NCBI GenBank assembly: GCA_013112725.1
Contig: JABFFZ010000001.1
Location: forward strand, 62,001-126,000
Length of the DNA stretch: 64,000 bases
Source of the DNA: Chloroflexota bacterium
GTDB lineage: Bacteria > Chloroflexota > Anaerolineae > Promineifilales > Promineifilaceae
Direction: 5' to 3'
The notes beneath the pieces are model-generated. The model was not told where the DNA came from. It saw only the letters and a program-made list of their open reading frames with translations, and ran no database searches. A program made the translations under genes and the position numbers. Each line of letters starts with the position of its first letter. The stretch's first letter is position 1. This document shows, one piece after another, positions 1 to 9,406 of this stretch.

Positions 1-44
1 AGTGTTTACCAGGTCGTTGGCTTTCTTGTAGCACAATTGATAGG

Positions 45-95
45 GGAGTTGGTATCTGAAGATGCCAACGGGCGCATTTGAGAATGCGCCCTCCT
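45..95. repeat. Double-hairpin element upstream of hypB
   Basis: Two adjacent hairpins lie here. The first has arms near 49-56 and 61-68. The second pairs GGGCGCATT with AATGCGCCC at 70-91. A GGAG/CTCC outer pairing brackets both. The same architecture, with largely different arm sequences, recurs at 28507-28560 and 24691-24752. It sits just before the hypB ribosome binding site, so it would lie in the hypB leader or the preceding intergenic space. Confidence 0.6.
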
Positions 96-113
96 TCCGC
101 AAAAGGATCAGCG

Positions 114-779
114 ATGACGAAAGTAACTATTGTTGAAGAAATTATGAGCGCCAATGACCGGTTGGCGCAGCAAAACCGGGCGCTGCTGGACGCGCATAGC
201 GTCTTTGCCATCAACGTCATGGCCTCGCCGGGCGCGGGCAAAACGAGCCTGATCCTGCGCACGATCACGGCCGTAGCCCCCTACCTCACCCTCGGCGTCA
301 TCGAGGGCGACACCGCGCCCGTCACCATTGACGCCGACAAAGTGTTGGCCGCCGGGATGCCCGCCGTGCAGATCAACACCGGCGGCTCCTGCCACCTGGA
401 AGCGAGCATGATGGCGAAGGCGTTACCGCAACTGCCACTGGCCGACCTGGATTTGCTGGTAGTGGAGAATGTGGGCAACCTGATCTGCCCGGCGGGGTTC
501 AAGTTAGGCGCCCACGCCAACATCGTTGTTGCCAGCGTGCCGGAGGGGGACGACAAGCCCTACAAATACCCCGGCATTTACCGGGGCATTGACGCCCTCA
601 TTTTGAACAAAACGGACTTGCTGCCCTACGTGGATTTCAACATCCCCTATTTCCGGCAGGGCATTGAACTGCTCAATTCCGAAGCGGCCTTTTTCCCGCT
701 CTCCTGCAAAACAGGCGAGGGCTTTGCGGCGTGGATTGAGTGGCTGCTGGCTAAAGTGGGCGTGATGCGTGATGCGTGA
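114..779 (+). CDS. hypB: Hydrogenase/urease nickel incorporation GTPase HypB
   Basis: HypB is a cytoplasmic SIMIBI-class GTPase that, with HypA, delivers nickel to [NiFe]-hydrogenase. The 221-residue product shows the P-loop ASPGAGKT near residue 40, a conserved NVGNLICPA segment, an NKTDL base-recognition motif and a C-terminal SCKTGEG motif. The N-terminal His-rich nickel-storage stretch of some HypBs is absent, so it is the short type. The start at 114 is chosen because AAGGA lies 8 nt upstream; an earlier in-frame ATG at 78 adds 12 residues without homology. The last residues and the stop codon lie in a repeat hairpin arm. No hydrogenase gene is visible; hypA may lie left of the window. 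Confidence 0.95.
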   Translation: MTKVTIVEEIMSANDRLAQQNRALLDAHSVFAINVMASPGAGKTSLILRTITAVAPYLTLGVIEGDTAPVTIDADKVLAAGMPAVQINTGGSCHLEASMMAKALPQLPLADLDLLVVENVGNLICPAGFKLGAHANIVVASVPEGDDKPYKYPGIYRGIDALILNKTDLLPYVDFNIPYFRQGIELLNSEAAFFPLSCKTGEGFAAWIEWLLAKVGVMRDA

Positions 780-807
780 CAAGAGGTTTCACGCATCACG
801 CATCACG
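761..807. terminator. 19-bp hairpin shared by convergent hypB and lipoprotein gene
   Basis: A perfect 19-bp inverted repeat built of 7-nt units (arms 761-779 and 789-807) has a 9-nt loop. The stop codon of hypB lies in the left arm and the stop codon of the convergent minus-strand gene in the right arm. The placement suggests a bidirectional terminator. No long T tract follows, so termination is inferred. Confidence 0.6.
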
Positions 808-2227
808 GATTACCGATTACGCTCTTCACCGCCGCTATCGCCGCCGGGTCATATAGTAACCAACGAGCAAATTCATCATGGGGTAGTGTCTCCCGCCACT
901 GGCGGTAGGTGGGCTGGGGCAGGTCACGGAAGAAAAGGATGACGACGATGGGCGTCACCTCTTCCTTTGGATAGGCATAGTAAGCAGTGGCTAAAATGCC
1001 TGGCAGTGAGCCATTTTTATAGCCCAGGTTGCTAAACAACTCCTGATTATCGGCAAACACCATCGGCCATTCCAGATATTTACGCGCCAGGAAACTGCTC
1101 TCCGGGTTGCTGAGGCCGTTTTGGGCAATACGGGCCATGAGCGCGGCGTACTCCTGGGCGCTGCCGTGCGCGTTCAGAGCGTGGCTGAACAATCGCTGTG
1201 TCTGCACCGTCGGGCGGCGGTTTTCCTGGTGCCAGGCGCGTTCCGCTTCCCGAAACGCCGGGTCATTGATGTAAGCGTCGGCGAGTTGGCCGGCCTCACG
1301 GCCGTAACCCGCCCCATCGCTCATGTAGCTGCGCACGGCCGTGTCATCACTGCCGCTGCGGGTATGGTTGCTCATGGCCATAAACTGTCCTAACCAGGTA
1401 CAGGGCGCGGTCTGGCTGGTCAATCCTAAGGAAACGGCCGTTTGTTCCATCCGCTCCTGCCCCAACAACAAGTGCAAATAATCGGCGGCGGCATTGGAAC
1501 TGTGCCGGATCATCATCCAGGGCACATCGGCCAACTGCGCCTGGGGCGGGTTGCCGTTGATCAACCCCTTGTCTGTCAATTCTGCCAGCGCCCGGTTGTG
1601 TGATCGCAAATCGTAACCGGGCAAATAATAAGCGTCGAGTGTGTCCACCGGCACTGGCGCGGCGGGGTCGAGCTCCCCATTGCTCACCGCTTCCACATAA
1701 GCCACCAGGGGAATGAGCTTGACCACCGAGGCCAGCGGCATTTGCACGTCGGCATTCAGGTAGACGCCGTTAGCTTCGTTGCCCACGCGGTAGGCTACCA
1801 GTCCAACGTTGTCCGGGTGGTTGAGAATGTATTGCCAGGCAGCTACGGCCGTTTGCGGAATGCGGTTTTGCACGGCCGTCAGCGCCGCGGCACCCGGCGT
1901 CAGCGCCGTCGTTTGTGGCGTGGTGTGCGTGGGCAAGATGGGCAGCAGTTGGCCGCAGACGGGCGAGAGGGGGCCGGTGTAATAAGGCGTCGGTGTGGGC
2001 GGCACGGCCGTCGGCGTGACCGGGGTCGGGCTAGGAATGGGGGTGAGCGTGGCCGGTAAGGGGGTGGCGGTGGCTGGGGGCAGTGTGGGCAGGGGCACGG
2101 CCGTGAACAATTCGGGCGCAGCCACAGGGGGCACAATGCCCACAGAGGAAGTTGCCGGCGTTTGCTGGCAGGCTGCCAGCCCGCCAATCCCCACAAACAG
2201 CAAGACAAACAAGAGGCGATGTATCAT
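803..2227 (-). CDS. Beta-lactamase-like (class A/PBP fold) serine hydrolase lipoprotein
   Basis: A 474-residue exported protein. A signal peptide ends in the lipobox LAAC, so it is probably lipid-anchored outside the membrane. A Thr/Pro-rich linker of about 70 residues follows. The catalytic domain begins near residue 150. It carries the SxxK motif as SVVK, an SxN-type motif as SSN, and KNG in place of the KTG triad, the three active-site motifs of class A beta-lactamases and related DD-peptidases. The role could be beta-lactam hydrolysis or cell-wall peptide processing; sequence alone does not decide. It is convergent with hypB and its stop codon lies in the shared hairpin. Confidence 0.8.
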   Translation of the reverse strand: MIHRLLFVLLFVGIGGLAACQQTPATSSVGIVPPVAAPELFTAVPLPTLPPATATPLPATLTPIPSPTPVTPTAVPPTPTPYYTGPLSPVCGQLLPILPTHTTPQTTALTPGAAALTAVQNRIPQTAVAAWQYILNHPDNVGLVAYRVGNEANGVYLNADVQMPLASVVKLIPLVAYVEAVSNGELDPAAPVPVDTLDAYYLPGYDLRSHNRALAELTDKGLINGNPPQAQLADVPWMMIRHSSNAAADYLHLLLGQERMEQTAVSLGLTSQTAPCTWLGQFMAMSNHTRSGSDDTAVRSYMSDGAGYGREAGQLADAYINDPAFREAERAWHQENRRPTVQTQRLFSHALNAHGSAQEYAALMARIAQNGLSNPESSFLARKYLEWPMVFADNQELFSNLGYKNGSLPGILATAYYAYPKEEVTPIVVILFFRDLPQPTYRQWRETLPHDEFARWLLYDPAAIAAVKSVIGNP

Positions 2228-2454
2228 GGGGCAAGATTGTAGCGGGTACGGCCGTGTGCCCCAACTTCTGCCAACAAACGCTCACCAATAAATTCTGGCT
2301 TTACTGGATTTCATGGGGTTCCGCGGGACATGTGATGCCTCAACTCTCCTCGGTCACGCATCACGCATCACGCATTACGCCCTGTCCGCCCTCTCGCCAG
2401 CCCATATCACTACCACCAGTTGGCAAAGTTCGCAAGATTACGTAAACTTGCGGC
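2228..2454. other. Divergent intergenic region with a 7-nt repeat array
   Basis: This space separates two divergent genes and must hold both promoters, but I see no clear consensus. Positions about 2350-2378 carry a tandem array of TCACGCA-type heptamers, the family used in the hairpin at 761-807. Here no inverted partner is present. Confidence 0.5.
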
Positions 2455-3504
2455 ATGGATCGCCTTGATTTCCGCTCGGATACCGTTAGCTGGCCCACCC
2501 CGGCCATGCGCCAGGCCATGGCCGCCGCCCCCGTCGGCGATGATGTGTATGGCGAAGACCCCACCGTCAACGAATTGGAAGCGTTAGCCGCCGCCAAAAC
2601 GGGCAAAGAGGCCGGCCTTTTTGTGGCCAGCGGCACCATGGGTAATCTGGTAGCCGTGCTTACCCACGCCACCCGCGGCGACGAGGCCATCATCGGCCAG
2701 GATGCCCACATCTTCTGTTATGAAGCAGGCGGCATGGCAGCGTTGGGCAGCGTCATGCCGCGCCCGCTGCCCACTGACCGCATGGGCCGTATGAACCTCG
2801 ACCAGATCGAGGAAACAATTGCGCCGGATGATGCCCACTACGGCCGTACTCGCCTCATCCTCCTCGAAAACAGCTACGGCAGCCGCGCCGGTTATCCCCT
2901 GCCGCCTGACTATTTTGCCAGTGTGCAGGCCATAGCTGCCCGCCATAATCTACGCACCCACATGGATGGGGCGCGCCTGTTTAACGCCGCTGTTGCCCAG
3001 AACATAGACGCTACCACCATTACCCAACACGTAGATAGCGTCACTTTTTGCCTCAGCAAAGGGCTGTGCGCCCCGGTCGGTTCTGTATTATGCGGCTCGG
3101 CCGAATTCATCCACCAGGCCCGCCGCACCCGCAAAGTGGTGGGCGGCGGCATGCGCCAGGCCGGTATTCTGGCTGCCGCCGGTATTGTCGCCTTGCATGA
3201 GATGATCGAACGGCTGGCCGATGATCACCAACACGCTCGCCAACTGGCCGAAGGATTGGCGCAAATCCCCGGTATTCACGTGGAACTGGATATGGTGAAG
3301 ACCAACATGGTCTTTTTTGCGCTGGATGAAGTTGTGCTGTTGACGGCCGACCAGTACATGGCCGAACTGCGCCAGCGCGCCAACATCTGGCTGGGGGACA
3401 TTGGCCCCCGCCACTTCCGCGCCGTCACCCATTACTGGATTGGCGCCGCGGAGATTGAGCTGTTTCTGGAAACGACCAGAGCTATCTTAAGAAGTAAGCA
3501 GTAA
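2455..3504 (+). CDS. ltaE: Low-specificity L-threonine aldolase
   Basis: A PLP-dependent fold-type I aldolase that splits L-threonine or L-allo-threonine into glycine and acetaldehyde in the cytoplasm. The 349-residue length fits the family. Recognisable segments are the N-terminal [29 protein letters not shown] and the PLP-lysine segment [10 protein letters not shown] with Lys202. The last codons and the TAA stop come from a 7-nt repeat array (AAGCAGT type). It is followed at 66 nt by a kinase gene on the same strand, with a repeat hairpin between. Confidence 0.93.
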   Translation: MDRLDFRSDTVSWPTPAMRQAMAAAPVGDDVYGEDPTVNELEALAAAKTGKEAGLFVASGTMGNLVAVLTHATRGDEAIIGQDAHIFCYEAGGMAALGSVMPRPLPTDRMGRMNLDQIEETIAPDDAHYGRTRLILLENSYGSRAGYPLPPDYFASVQAIAARHNLRTHMDGARLFNAAVAQNIDATTITQHVDSVTFCLSKGLCAPVGSVLCGSAEFIHQARRTRKVVGGGMRQAGILAAAGIVALHEMIERLADDHQHARQLAEGLAQIPGIHVELDMVKTNMVFFALDEVVLLTADQYMAELRQRANIWLGDIGPRHFRAVTHYWIGAAEIELFLETTRAILRSKQ

Positions 3505-3554
3505 GCAGTCAGCAGTCAGCAGTGAGCCGAACTGCTTACTGCTCACTGTCTACT
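3491..3554. repeat. AGCAGT-type heptamer array with inverted partner
   Basis: Tandem units of the AAGCAGT and CAGCAGT type are followed by the complementary ACTGCTT and GCTCACT units, forming an imperfect hairpin. The left part encodes the C-terminus and stop of ltaE. Relatives occur at 11503-11565 and, inside a gene, at 56516-56665. Confidence 0.75.
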
Positions 3555-3569
3555 GGCAATGGAGGCCAC

Positions 3570-6500
3570 ATGGCCAGTCTTATCGGTCAAACCATCAATA
3601 ATCGTTATCGGTTAGAAGCACTGCTTGGTGATGGCGGTATGGGTACCGTTTACCGCGCCTACGACGTGAACCTGGATCGTCAGGTGGCGGTGAAGCTGAT
3701 GCACGCCCATTTTGCCCGCAACGAAGAGTTCCGGCAGCGGCTCATTCAAGAAGCGCGCACCGCCGCCCAACTGGATCACCCCTCGGTGGTGCGGGTGTAT
3801 GACTTTGGCGAATCAGAGACCGGGCTGTTTATTGCCATGGAGTACGTCAACGGCGGCAGCCTGCGTGACCATCTGCGCCGTTTGCAGCGCATGGGCAAAT
3901 ATCTGCCGCTGGCGCAAAGCCTGCAAATTGGGGCGCACATTGCCGATGCGCTGGATTATGCCCACCAGCGTGGCATCATCCACCGCGACATCAAGCCCGG
4001 CAACATCATGCTCAAGCGGCTGACGCGCCCAGACGAGCCAGGCGAGCAGCCTTTCCGCGCCCTGCTCACCGATTTTGGCCTGGTGAAACTGCAAGAGGGC
4101 GCCGAATTGACCCAAAGCGGCACGGCGCTGGGCACCCCCATTTATATGTCGCCGGAACAATGCGCGGGGGAAACGCTAGACGGCCGTTCTGACCTCTACG
4201 GCCTGGGTGTGGTGCTGTATGAACTGTTCACCAACCGTCTACCCTTCAACTTCCAGACCCTGGCCGAAGCGTTGGCCGCTCACCGGCGCGGTGATATGCC
4301 GCCACCGGCCCGCGAATTTCGGCCCGACGTGCCCGCCATCATAGACAACATCCTTACCCAGGCCCTGTCCAAAAGTGCCGATGATCGCTACGAAACCGGC
4401 GCCAAAATGAACGACGCCTTGCGCAGCGCCATCATCTCCCTGGAAGGCGCGCCCACCCAGGTAATGGTGCGTGAAGAGCTGGACATTTTAGAGCGCGTCA
4501 GCGATCCACCGCCCGGCCATGAACTCATCATCGAAACGCCCGGCCATCCGCGCAGCATTGTGCAGCTCAGCCAGGCGGTCATTACCATGGGCCGCCAGGC
4601 GGATAACGAAATTGTGCTGCCCGCCGAAGGCGTCTCCCGCCATCATGCCCGCCTTCAGGCGACGGCATTAGGGTGGGAAGTGGTAGACCTGGGTGGCATC
4701 AACGGCACTTATTTGAATGACCGTCGTCTGCGCCCGGATGATCCCACGCCCATCTTGCCCGGCTCCCATTTGCGCGTGGGGCCATATGAACTGACGCTGC
4801 AAGGGCCAGAAGTGGCCTTGCATGAACCGGACCCGGCCGAAGCGCGCACCGTCATGGGCGGCACGGCCGAACAAATCACCGTGCCGCCGCTGGTCGCCGC
4901 TGCCGCCACCGTGGCCGTGCCCCAGGAGCCATTAGCCATTTTCCTGGCCAATGATTCCATTTCCGTAGACCCTGGCCAACAGGCGGAACTGGTGGTGGAA
5001 GTGGTAAACCGGAGCGAGGTGGATGATCGCGTCAGCCTGCGGGTGCAGGGGATTCCGGCAAATTGGGTAGCCGCGCCTGGTCAGTTTGTCACCGTGGCGG
5101 CCAGGGCCACCGTTTCCATCCGCATTGCCATCCGGCCGCCGCGCCACCGCAGCACACCCACCGGTCGCCAGCGTTTTCGGTTGGAATTGGTGTCGCAGCG
5201 CCACCCCAATTTGAAGGTGGCGGCTTCGGCGTCGCTGGTGTTGGGTACATTTGTGGCCTTTGAGGCGTCGCTGGACAAGCAGCAGGTACGGATGCCGGAC
5301 ATTCTGACGGTGACGGTGCAAAATGTGGGTAACGCGCCCGGCGAATTTAGCGTGGTGGCGCGTGACCGGCAGGGTGGGCTGCGCTTTAAGGGGGAACGCG
5401 GTCGTATCCGGCTGCAAGCAGGGCAGGCGGCGCATATTGAATTGGAAGTGACATCCGAACAAACCAGCCTGTTGGGCAGCAATGAACTATACCCATTTGA
5501 GGTGGAAATTGCGGCAGCCGGGGGTGGGCGGCAGGTATTGACGGGTGAGGCGTATGCTGGCGCGGCCATTCCCCCCTATCTGGTGTATGCGCTTGTTTTG
5601 ATAGTGACATTTGCCTGCGCTATTGTCCTGATGGCTTTGATCTGGAACCGGGATGTGTTGTTTGGCGGGTCTGCACCGACGCCAACGCCAACGATTGACG
5701 CCACGCAGCAGTTTTTTGCCACAGAAACGGCCGTGATCCAATCTACCCAAAACGCTTTTGGCACCGCTGCCGCCATGACCGCCACCGTCATGGGCGACTC
5801 CGATGGCGATGGTCTCAGCGATGCCGAAGAAAGATTGATCGGCACCGACCCCTTTAACCCGGATACGGATAACGATGGTTTGCGCGATGGCGAGGAAGTG
5901 AAGATATACGGCACCAACCCCTTGGAACGGGATACGGACGGTGATTTGTTGAGCGATGGCGACGAGGTGCGCATCCATCGCACCGATCCCAAGAACCCGG
6001 ACACGGATCGTGGTGGTGTGCGGGATGGCGTGGAAGTGGATCGTGGCACCAACCCGCTGGACCCCACCGATGATTTCCCGGCGACGGCTACGGGCACAGC
6101 TACTACTGGCCCAACGGCGACCTGGACGAATACACCGCCGCCCAGCGCCACGGCCACCTGGACGAATACGCCGCCACCGTCGGCTACCTTTACGGCCACG
6201 CCGACGGCGTCGGCGACGGCTACCGCTACCGATACACCCACCACCACGCCCACGCCCAGCCCCATCCCGCCGCCGAATCCGGCGGTGGGCTGCCTGCCGT
6301 CGTCGCCAACGATTGATGGCATTTTTAACCCGGCGGAGTGGCCGGGCGCGCCATTGGCGCAATACAGTCCGGTGGGTAATCCGGGGGCGCTGGTGCAGGT
6401 TTATGTGGGGCGCAATGGGCAAAACCTGTATCTGGTGTTCCTGGTGAATGACGCCACGAATAACCCAACGGATGCGGTGCAGGCGTATGTGGATACGCTG

Positions 6501-6839
6501 GGTAATGGCGGCGACCCGGATGCGGCGGATCGGGTGTTTGTGGTGCAGCGTGATGGGGTCACGGCCGTGCAAGCCGGCATTGGCAGCAACTCGGACGGGC
6601 TGACATGGAATCTGGCCTACACCAGCACCAACTGGAGTGCGGCTTCTGGGGAAGCAGCCGGGGTACAGTGGGTGGCAGAAATGGAGATCAACGTGGTCGC
6701 CGAAATACCGGCGCTGGCGCCTACCTATGGCCTGATGTTCCAAACGTTGTATCCGGTGGAAACGGCCGTGTGGCCCACCGATGCCAATCCGATCAATGTG
6801 AATACCTGGCAGTTGGTGGATGGGGCGGTGTGCCCGTAA
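3570..6839 (+). CDS. Membrane Ser/Thr protein kinase with FHA, Ca-binding repeats and DOMON/CBM9-like domain
   Basis: A 1089-residue Hanks-type kinase. The start at 3570 is chosen because GGAGG lies 4 nt upstream; an earlier frame start only adds repeat-coded residues. The kinase domain covers about residues 12-275, with invariant Lys42, the catalytic loop HRDIKPGN from 138 and DFG from 168. An FHA phosphopeptide-binding domain lies near 314-410, followed by a beta-rich region. A single transmembrane helix lies near 667-693. Outside come acidic DxDxDG repeats of thrombospondin-3 type (about 742-835), a Thr/Pro-rich linker, and a C-terminal domain (about 907-1089) resembling DOMON/CBM9-type ligand binding domains. 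It could sense an extracellular ligand and signal inward; the ligand is unknown. Confidence 0.88.
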   Translation: MASLIGQTINNRYRLEALLGDGGMGTVYRAYDVNLDRQVAVKLMHAHFARNEEFRQRLIQEARTAAQLDHPSVVRVYDFGESETGLFIAMEYVNGGSLRDHLRRLQRMGKYLPLAQSLQIGAHIADALDYAHQRGIIHRDIKPGNIMLKRLTRPDEPGEQPFRALLTDFGLVKLQEGAELTQSGTALGTPIYMSPEQCAGETLDGRSDLYGLGVVLYELFTNRLPFNFQTLAEALAAHRRGDMPPPAREFRPDVPAIIDNILTQALSKSADDRYETGAKMNDALRSAIISLEGAPTQVMVREELDILERVSDPPPGHELIIETPGHPRSIVQLSQAVITMGRQADNEIVLPAEGVSRHHARLQATALGWEVVDLGGINGTYLNDRRLRPDDPTPILPGSHLRVGPYELTLQGPEVALHEPDPAEARTVMGGTAEQITVPPLVAAAATVAVPQEPLAIFLANDSISVDPGQQAELVVEVVNRSEVDDRVSLRVQGIPANWVAAPGQFVTVAARATVSIRIAIRPPRHRSTPTGRQRFRLELVSQRHPNLKVAASASLVLGTFVAFEASLDKQQVRMPDILTVTVQNVGNAPGEFSVVARDRQGGLRFKGERGRIRLQAGQAAHIELEVTSEQTSLLGSNELYPFEVEIAAAGGGRQVLTGEAYAGAAIPPYLVYALVLIVTFACAIVLMALIWNRDVLFGGSAPTPTPTIDATQQFFATETAVIQSTQNAFGTAAAMTATVMGDSDGDGLSDAEERLIGTDPFNPDTDNDGLRDGEEVKIYGTNPLERDTDGDLLSDGDEVRIHRTDPKNPDTDRGGVRDGVEVDRGTNPLDPTDDFPATATGTATTGPTATWTNTPPPSATATWTNTPPPSATFTATPTASATATATDTPTTTPTPSPIPPPNPAVGCLPSSPTIDGIFNPAEWPGAPLAQYSPVGNPGALVQVYVGRNGQNLYLVFLVNDATNNPTDAVQAYVDTLGNGGDPDAADRVFVVQRDGVTAVQAGIGSNSDGLTWNLAYTSTNWSAASGEAAGVQWVAEMEINVVAEIPALAPTYGLMFQTLYPVETAVWPTDANPINVNTWQLVDGAVCP

Positions 6840-6873
6840 TCGGTAATTGGTAATTGGTGATGGGGGTGGTGAG

Positions 6874-7521
6874 ATGATGCAAGATGTTGATCTTCTGAAA
6901 ATGCAGGCACGTTGGCGCACCCTGACGGGGGCGCTGGGTGTGGACGCAGCCGCGGCGCAGCCCGTTTTTGCGGAATTGGTGGCGCAGTATGAGGGCAACG
7001 GCCGTGCCTACCACAACCTGACGCACGTCCGGCAAGTGCTGGCTTCGGCGATGGAGTTGGCGGATGAGGCCGTGGATTGGACGGCCGTACAGCTGGCCAT
7101 CTGGTTCCATGATGTGGTGTATGTGCCCGGTGCACCCGATAACGAGAGCCAAAGCGCCCGCTTTGCCCGCCGCATTTTGCACGGCTGGCAATTGCCCGAT
7201 GAACTCATTGACGCGGTGGAGCAACTGATTCTGGCAACAGCATTAAACGGAACGATTCCCGATCACCCGGATGTTTCCTTGATTCAAGATGCGGATATTG
7301 CCACCTTAGGTTGGCCGCCAGACGCTTACCGGCGCTACGCCCAGGCCATTCGCCGCGAATTTGCCCATGTGCCCGAGGAGGCATACCGGCACGGCCGTAG
7401 CCAGATCCTTACCTACTTTTTGCAGCAAGAGCGGCTTTACCGCACCGACCACTTTTTTACCCGCCTCGAAAAACCGGCGCGGACGAATTTGCAGCAAGAA
7501 TTGATGGAATTGGGTAATTGA
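6874..7521 (+). CDS. HD-superfamily metal-dependent phosphohydrolase
   Basis: A predicted cytoplasmic hydrolase of 215 residues from the COG4339 group. Metal-binding motifs are visible as YHNLTHV and, about 35 residues on, WFHDVVY with the HD pair, followed by NESQSARFA. A further QDADIATLG segment fits the third metal ligand. The substrate is not known for this family. The start at 6874 has a GGGGGTGG-rich ribosome binding site; an upstream TTG in frame lies in repeat sequence and is rejected. The last residues and the TGA stop derive from a GTAATTG repeat. Confidence 0.8.
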   Translation: MMQDVDLLKMQARWRTLTGALGVDAAAAQPVFAELVAQYEGNGRAYHNLTHVRQVLASAMELADEAVDWTAVQLAIWFHDVVYVPGAPDNESQSARFARRILHGWQLPDELIDAVEQLILATALNGTIPDHPDVSLIQDADIATLGWPPDAYRRYAQAIRREFAHVPEEAYRHGRSQILTYFLQQERLYRTDHFFTRLEKPARTNLQQELMELGN

Positions 7522-7523
7522 GG

Positions 7524-7616
7524 GTAACCGTTCAGATCTGACAGGTTTTTACCAGTTCAACTTGAAACTTTGCAGGCCAAAAACCTGTCAGGTCTCTTGA
7601 GGGACTGAACACTTAC
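7524..7616. repeat. Long palindromic element, CTGACAGG type, copy 1
   Basis: An approximately 93-nt element with arms near 7530-7550 and 7579-7610. The inner stem pairs CTGACAGGTTT with AAACCTGTCAG and the outer part pairs GTTCAG with CTGAAC. It is related to 11589-11683. The inner stem there reads TTGACAAG/CTTGTCAA, so both arms changed together. A related 15-bp hairpin lies inside carB at 43791-43824. Confidence 0.75.
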
Positions 7617-7629
7617 AATTGAGGTATTG

Positions 7630-7693
7630 GATAACTGGGTAATTGAGTAAATTTCGCCTTCAATTACTCAATTACCTGGTTACCCAATTACGT
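7630..7693. repeat. GTAATTG-type heptamer array with inverted partner
   Basis: GTAATTGAGTAA at about 7639-7650 pairs with TTACTCAATTAC at about 7664-7675, with flanking units of the same family. It lies at the 3' ends of two convergent genes, so it may act as a shared terminator. Confidence 0.7.
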
Positions 7694-7695
7694 TC

Positions 7696-8931
7696 TTAAC
7701 GTGAGCGGCGGCCCAGCCAGAACGCGCCGCCGATGACCAGCCCCAACAGCCCCAGGCAGCACAGACCAACCAGCAGGCCGCCCAAAAAGCTGCGCCCGCC
7801 AAAGCTGCTGCTGCCACCGGCGCTGGCCGGTTGATTATCCCCAAACACGGTGGAGAGGATGCCGCCGCTGCCATCGCGTTCACAGTCATATTGTCCGCGG
7901 CTGGTGGATAGGTCGTGAATGTTGAAGACGTTGGCGCGGTCTTCAAATTTGAAGACGGGGTCAACGGTCATTTCTTCCGGGGAGATGACGGTGTTGAGGC
8001 GAGTGAGGTATTTGTGACGGCCGTTCAACTCCTGTAACAGTGGGTCTACAAAATCTGTTTCGCTGGTGGGGGCGGCGTATTCGGTGATGAATGCCTGCCC
8101 GTTCATCTCGTCCGCTTTTTCGCCCATCAGTTGCCGGTAATTGGTGCCGCCAAAGGTAAAAAAGGTGACCTCGCGGTCGGCAATCTCAAAGTGGCCGTAG
8201 TTGGCGGGCACAGCCTGTTTGTCGGCAAAGAACCAGGTGATGACGGCCATGTCCGGGTTGGCGGCTACGGCCGTGAGCCGCAGCGGAATCATGGGCGCTT
8301 CTGATGGGTAGGTGATGGCAATGGGGGCAATGTCTTGCACGCCAAATTCTGGGGCCAGCCGCATGGCCAGAAAGACAAACTGCTCCGCCACATACACATC
8401 AATCAGCGGCTCCATTTCTGGCGTGACGCGGTAACCATTGTCAATGAGCCAGTTTGTCAATTCATCCGGGTTTTCCGAGCCGACCACCACAAAGCCGTAT
8501 GGCCCCACTTCACCTTCCGCATACACCGATACGCCGCTGGCAGGCATAGCGTCTTCAGCCATTTCTACTGACATCATCACCTGGGCGCACTGGGGCGTGG
8601 GCGGAGGGATGAAGACGGGGTTGGTGGCCAGTTCCAGTTCGGTGAAGGCGGTCACGGCCGTTTCTGGCACAGCAATATCCTCATTCCCAATTGGCTCCGG
8701 CAGGGGCAAAATCCAGCTAAAATCCTCGTCAAAACCGGTGTACTGAATTTGCACAATGGCCGTGACCGTGCCATCGCCATTGTCGGTGAAAATGATACGT
8801 TCCGCGTTCTGGTCTACCGGATTATTCCGGCAAAACAGCCCGCCGCAGGCAAACGCCGGGCGCGCCAGCACGATAATAACCAGGGGCGCCATCAACAATG
8901 TCCCCAATCGAATCCACTGCTTTCTGTTCAT
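7696..8931 (-). CDS. DUF2330 family exported membrane-anchored protein
   Basis: A 411-residue protein with an N-terminal signal sequence followed by the family's hallmark Cys pair in ACGGLFC. Other DUF2330 segments include NAERIIF, the FSWILPLPEP segment and a long beta-rich region. A C-terminal hydrophobic helix (about 380-402) followed by GRRSR anchors the protein, with most of it outside the cell. The function of DUF2330 is unknown. The start is well supported: GAGGAGG lies 7 nt upstream of ATG at 8931. It is convergent with the HD gene. Confidence 0.85.
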   Translation of the reverse strand: MNRKQWIRLGTLLMAPLVIIVLARPAFACGGLFCRNNPVDQNAERIIFTDNGDGTVTAIVQIQYTGFDEDFSWILPLPEPIGNEDIAVPETAVTAFTELELATNPVFIPPPTPQCAQVMMSVEMAEDAMPASGVSVYAEGEVGPYGFVVVGSENPDELTNWLIDNGYRVTPEMEPLIDVYVAEQFVFLAMRLAPEFGVQDIAPIAITYPSEAPMIPLRLTAVAANPDMAVITWFFADKQAVPANYGHFEIADREVTFFTFGGTNYRQLMGEKADEMNGQAFITEYAAPTSETDFVDPLLQELNGRHKYLTRLNTVISPEEMTVDPVFKFEDRANVFNIHDLSTSRGQYDCERDGSGGILSTVFGDNQPASAGGSSSFGGRSFLGGLLVGLCCLGLLGLVIGGAFWLGRRSR

Positions 8932-9406
8932 CAGTTGCCTCCTCGGGTTGTGGGTTACTGGGCCGGGATGATCGGCTGCCAGATAAGATTCTCAACCCCG
9001 GTATGATATGCTGCCCGAATGGGGTGTGCAATGGGTACTTCTGCCGGGAAATAGACAACTAGACACGGGCGTTTTTTATATCACCAGAGAGAGTTGTCAA
9101 ATTTCACAGGTTGTTTTCTTGTTCGCTACTCGTGAGACAAATTTGACAACTCTAGAATTCGCCAGACTCCAGTAGACAATTGCCAGACCGTTATCAAATG
9201 TGCGCCCGTTGTGCCATGGGCAAGGGGAAAATATAAGGGCTTGTTAGAATACCCCAGGCGGCCCTCATCTGGCGGTGACAGCCAACAATTCCCTCTTTAT
9301 AATCTCCCCTCACGTTTTTATTGAACGCCAAGACGCGGAGGCGCAGAGACATGTTTTCGCGTTTCTTCGCGTTCTTCGCGGATATCCATCTTACCAAGGA
9401 ACGCTT
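8932..9406. other. Divergent intergenic region with an 88-bp repeat
   Basis: About 475 nt between the divergent DUF2330 and metalloprotease genes. It holds the 88-bp repeat at 9086-9173. At about 9325-9350 is a CGCCAAGACGCGGAGG-like element, also seen at 58444-58470. The reading frame of the downstream gene stays open leftwards to 9275, but the sequence before 9407 is repeat-like and is not counted as coding. Confidence 0.5.
9086..9173 (+). repeat. 88-bp dispersed repeat with 15-bp stem, copy 1
   Basis: Copy 1 of an element whose reverse complement lies at 23963-24050 with 6 mismatches in 88 positions. A perfect 15-bp inverted repeat, AGAGTTGTCAAATTT at 9090-9104 and its complement at 9139-9153, encloses a 34-nt loop. 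The form would fit a MITE-like mobile element or a conserved structured RNA. No ORF is inside. Confidence 0.85.

Noticed and set aside
5487-6998. Minus-strand open frame of about 500 codons opposite kinase 1
   Set aside because: It is a shadow of the repetitive, GC-rich extracellular part of the kinase, Arg/His-rich, without a ribosome binding site.
9275-9406. Upstream extension of the metalloprotease reading frame
   Set aside because: Those 44 codons lie in an A/G-rich dispersed element; the ribosome binding site and signal peptide fit the start at 9407.
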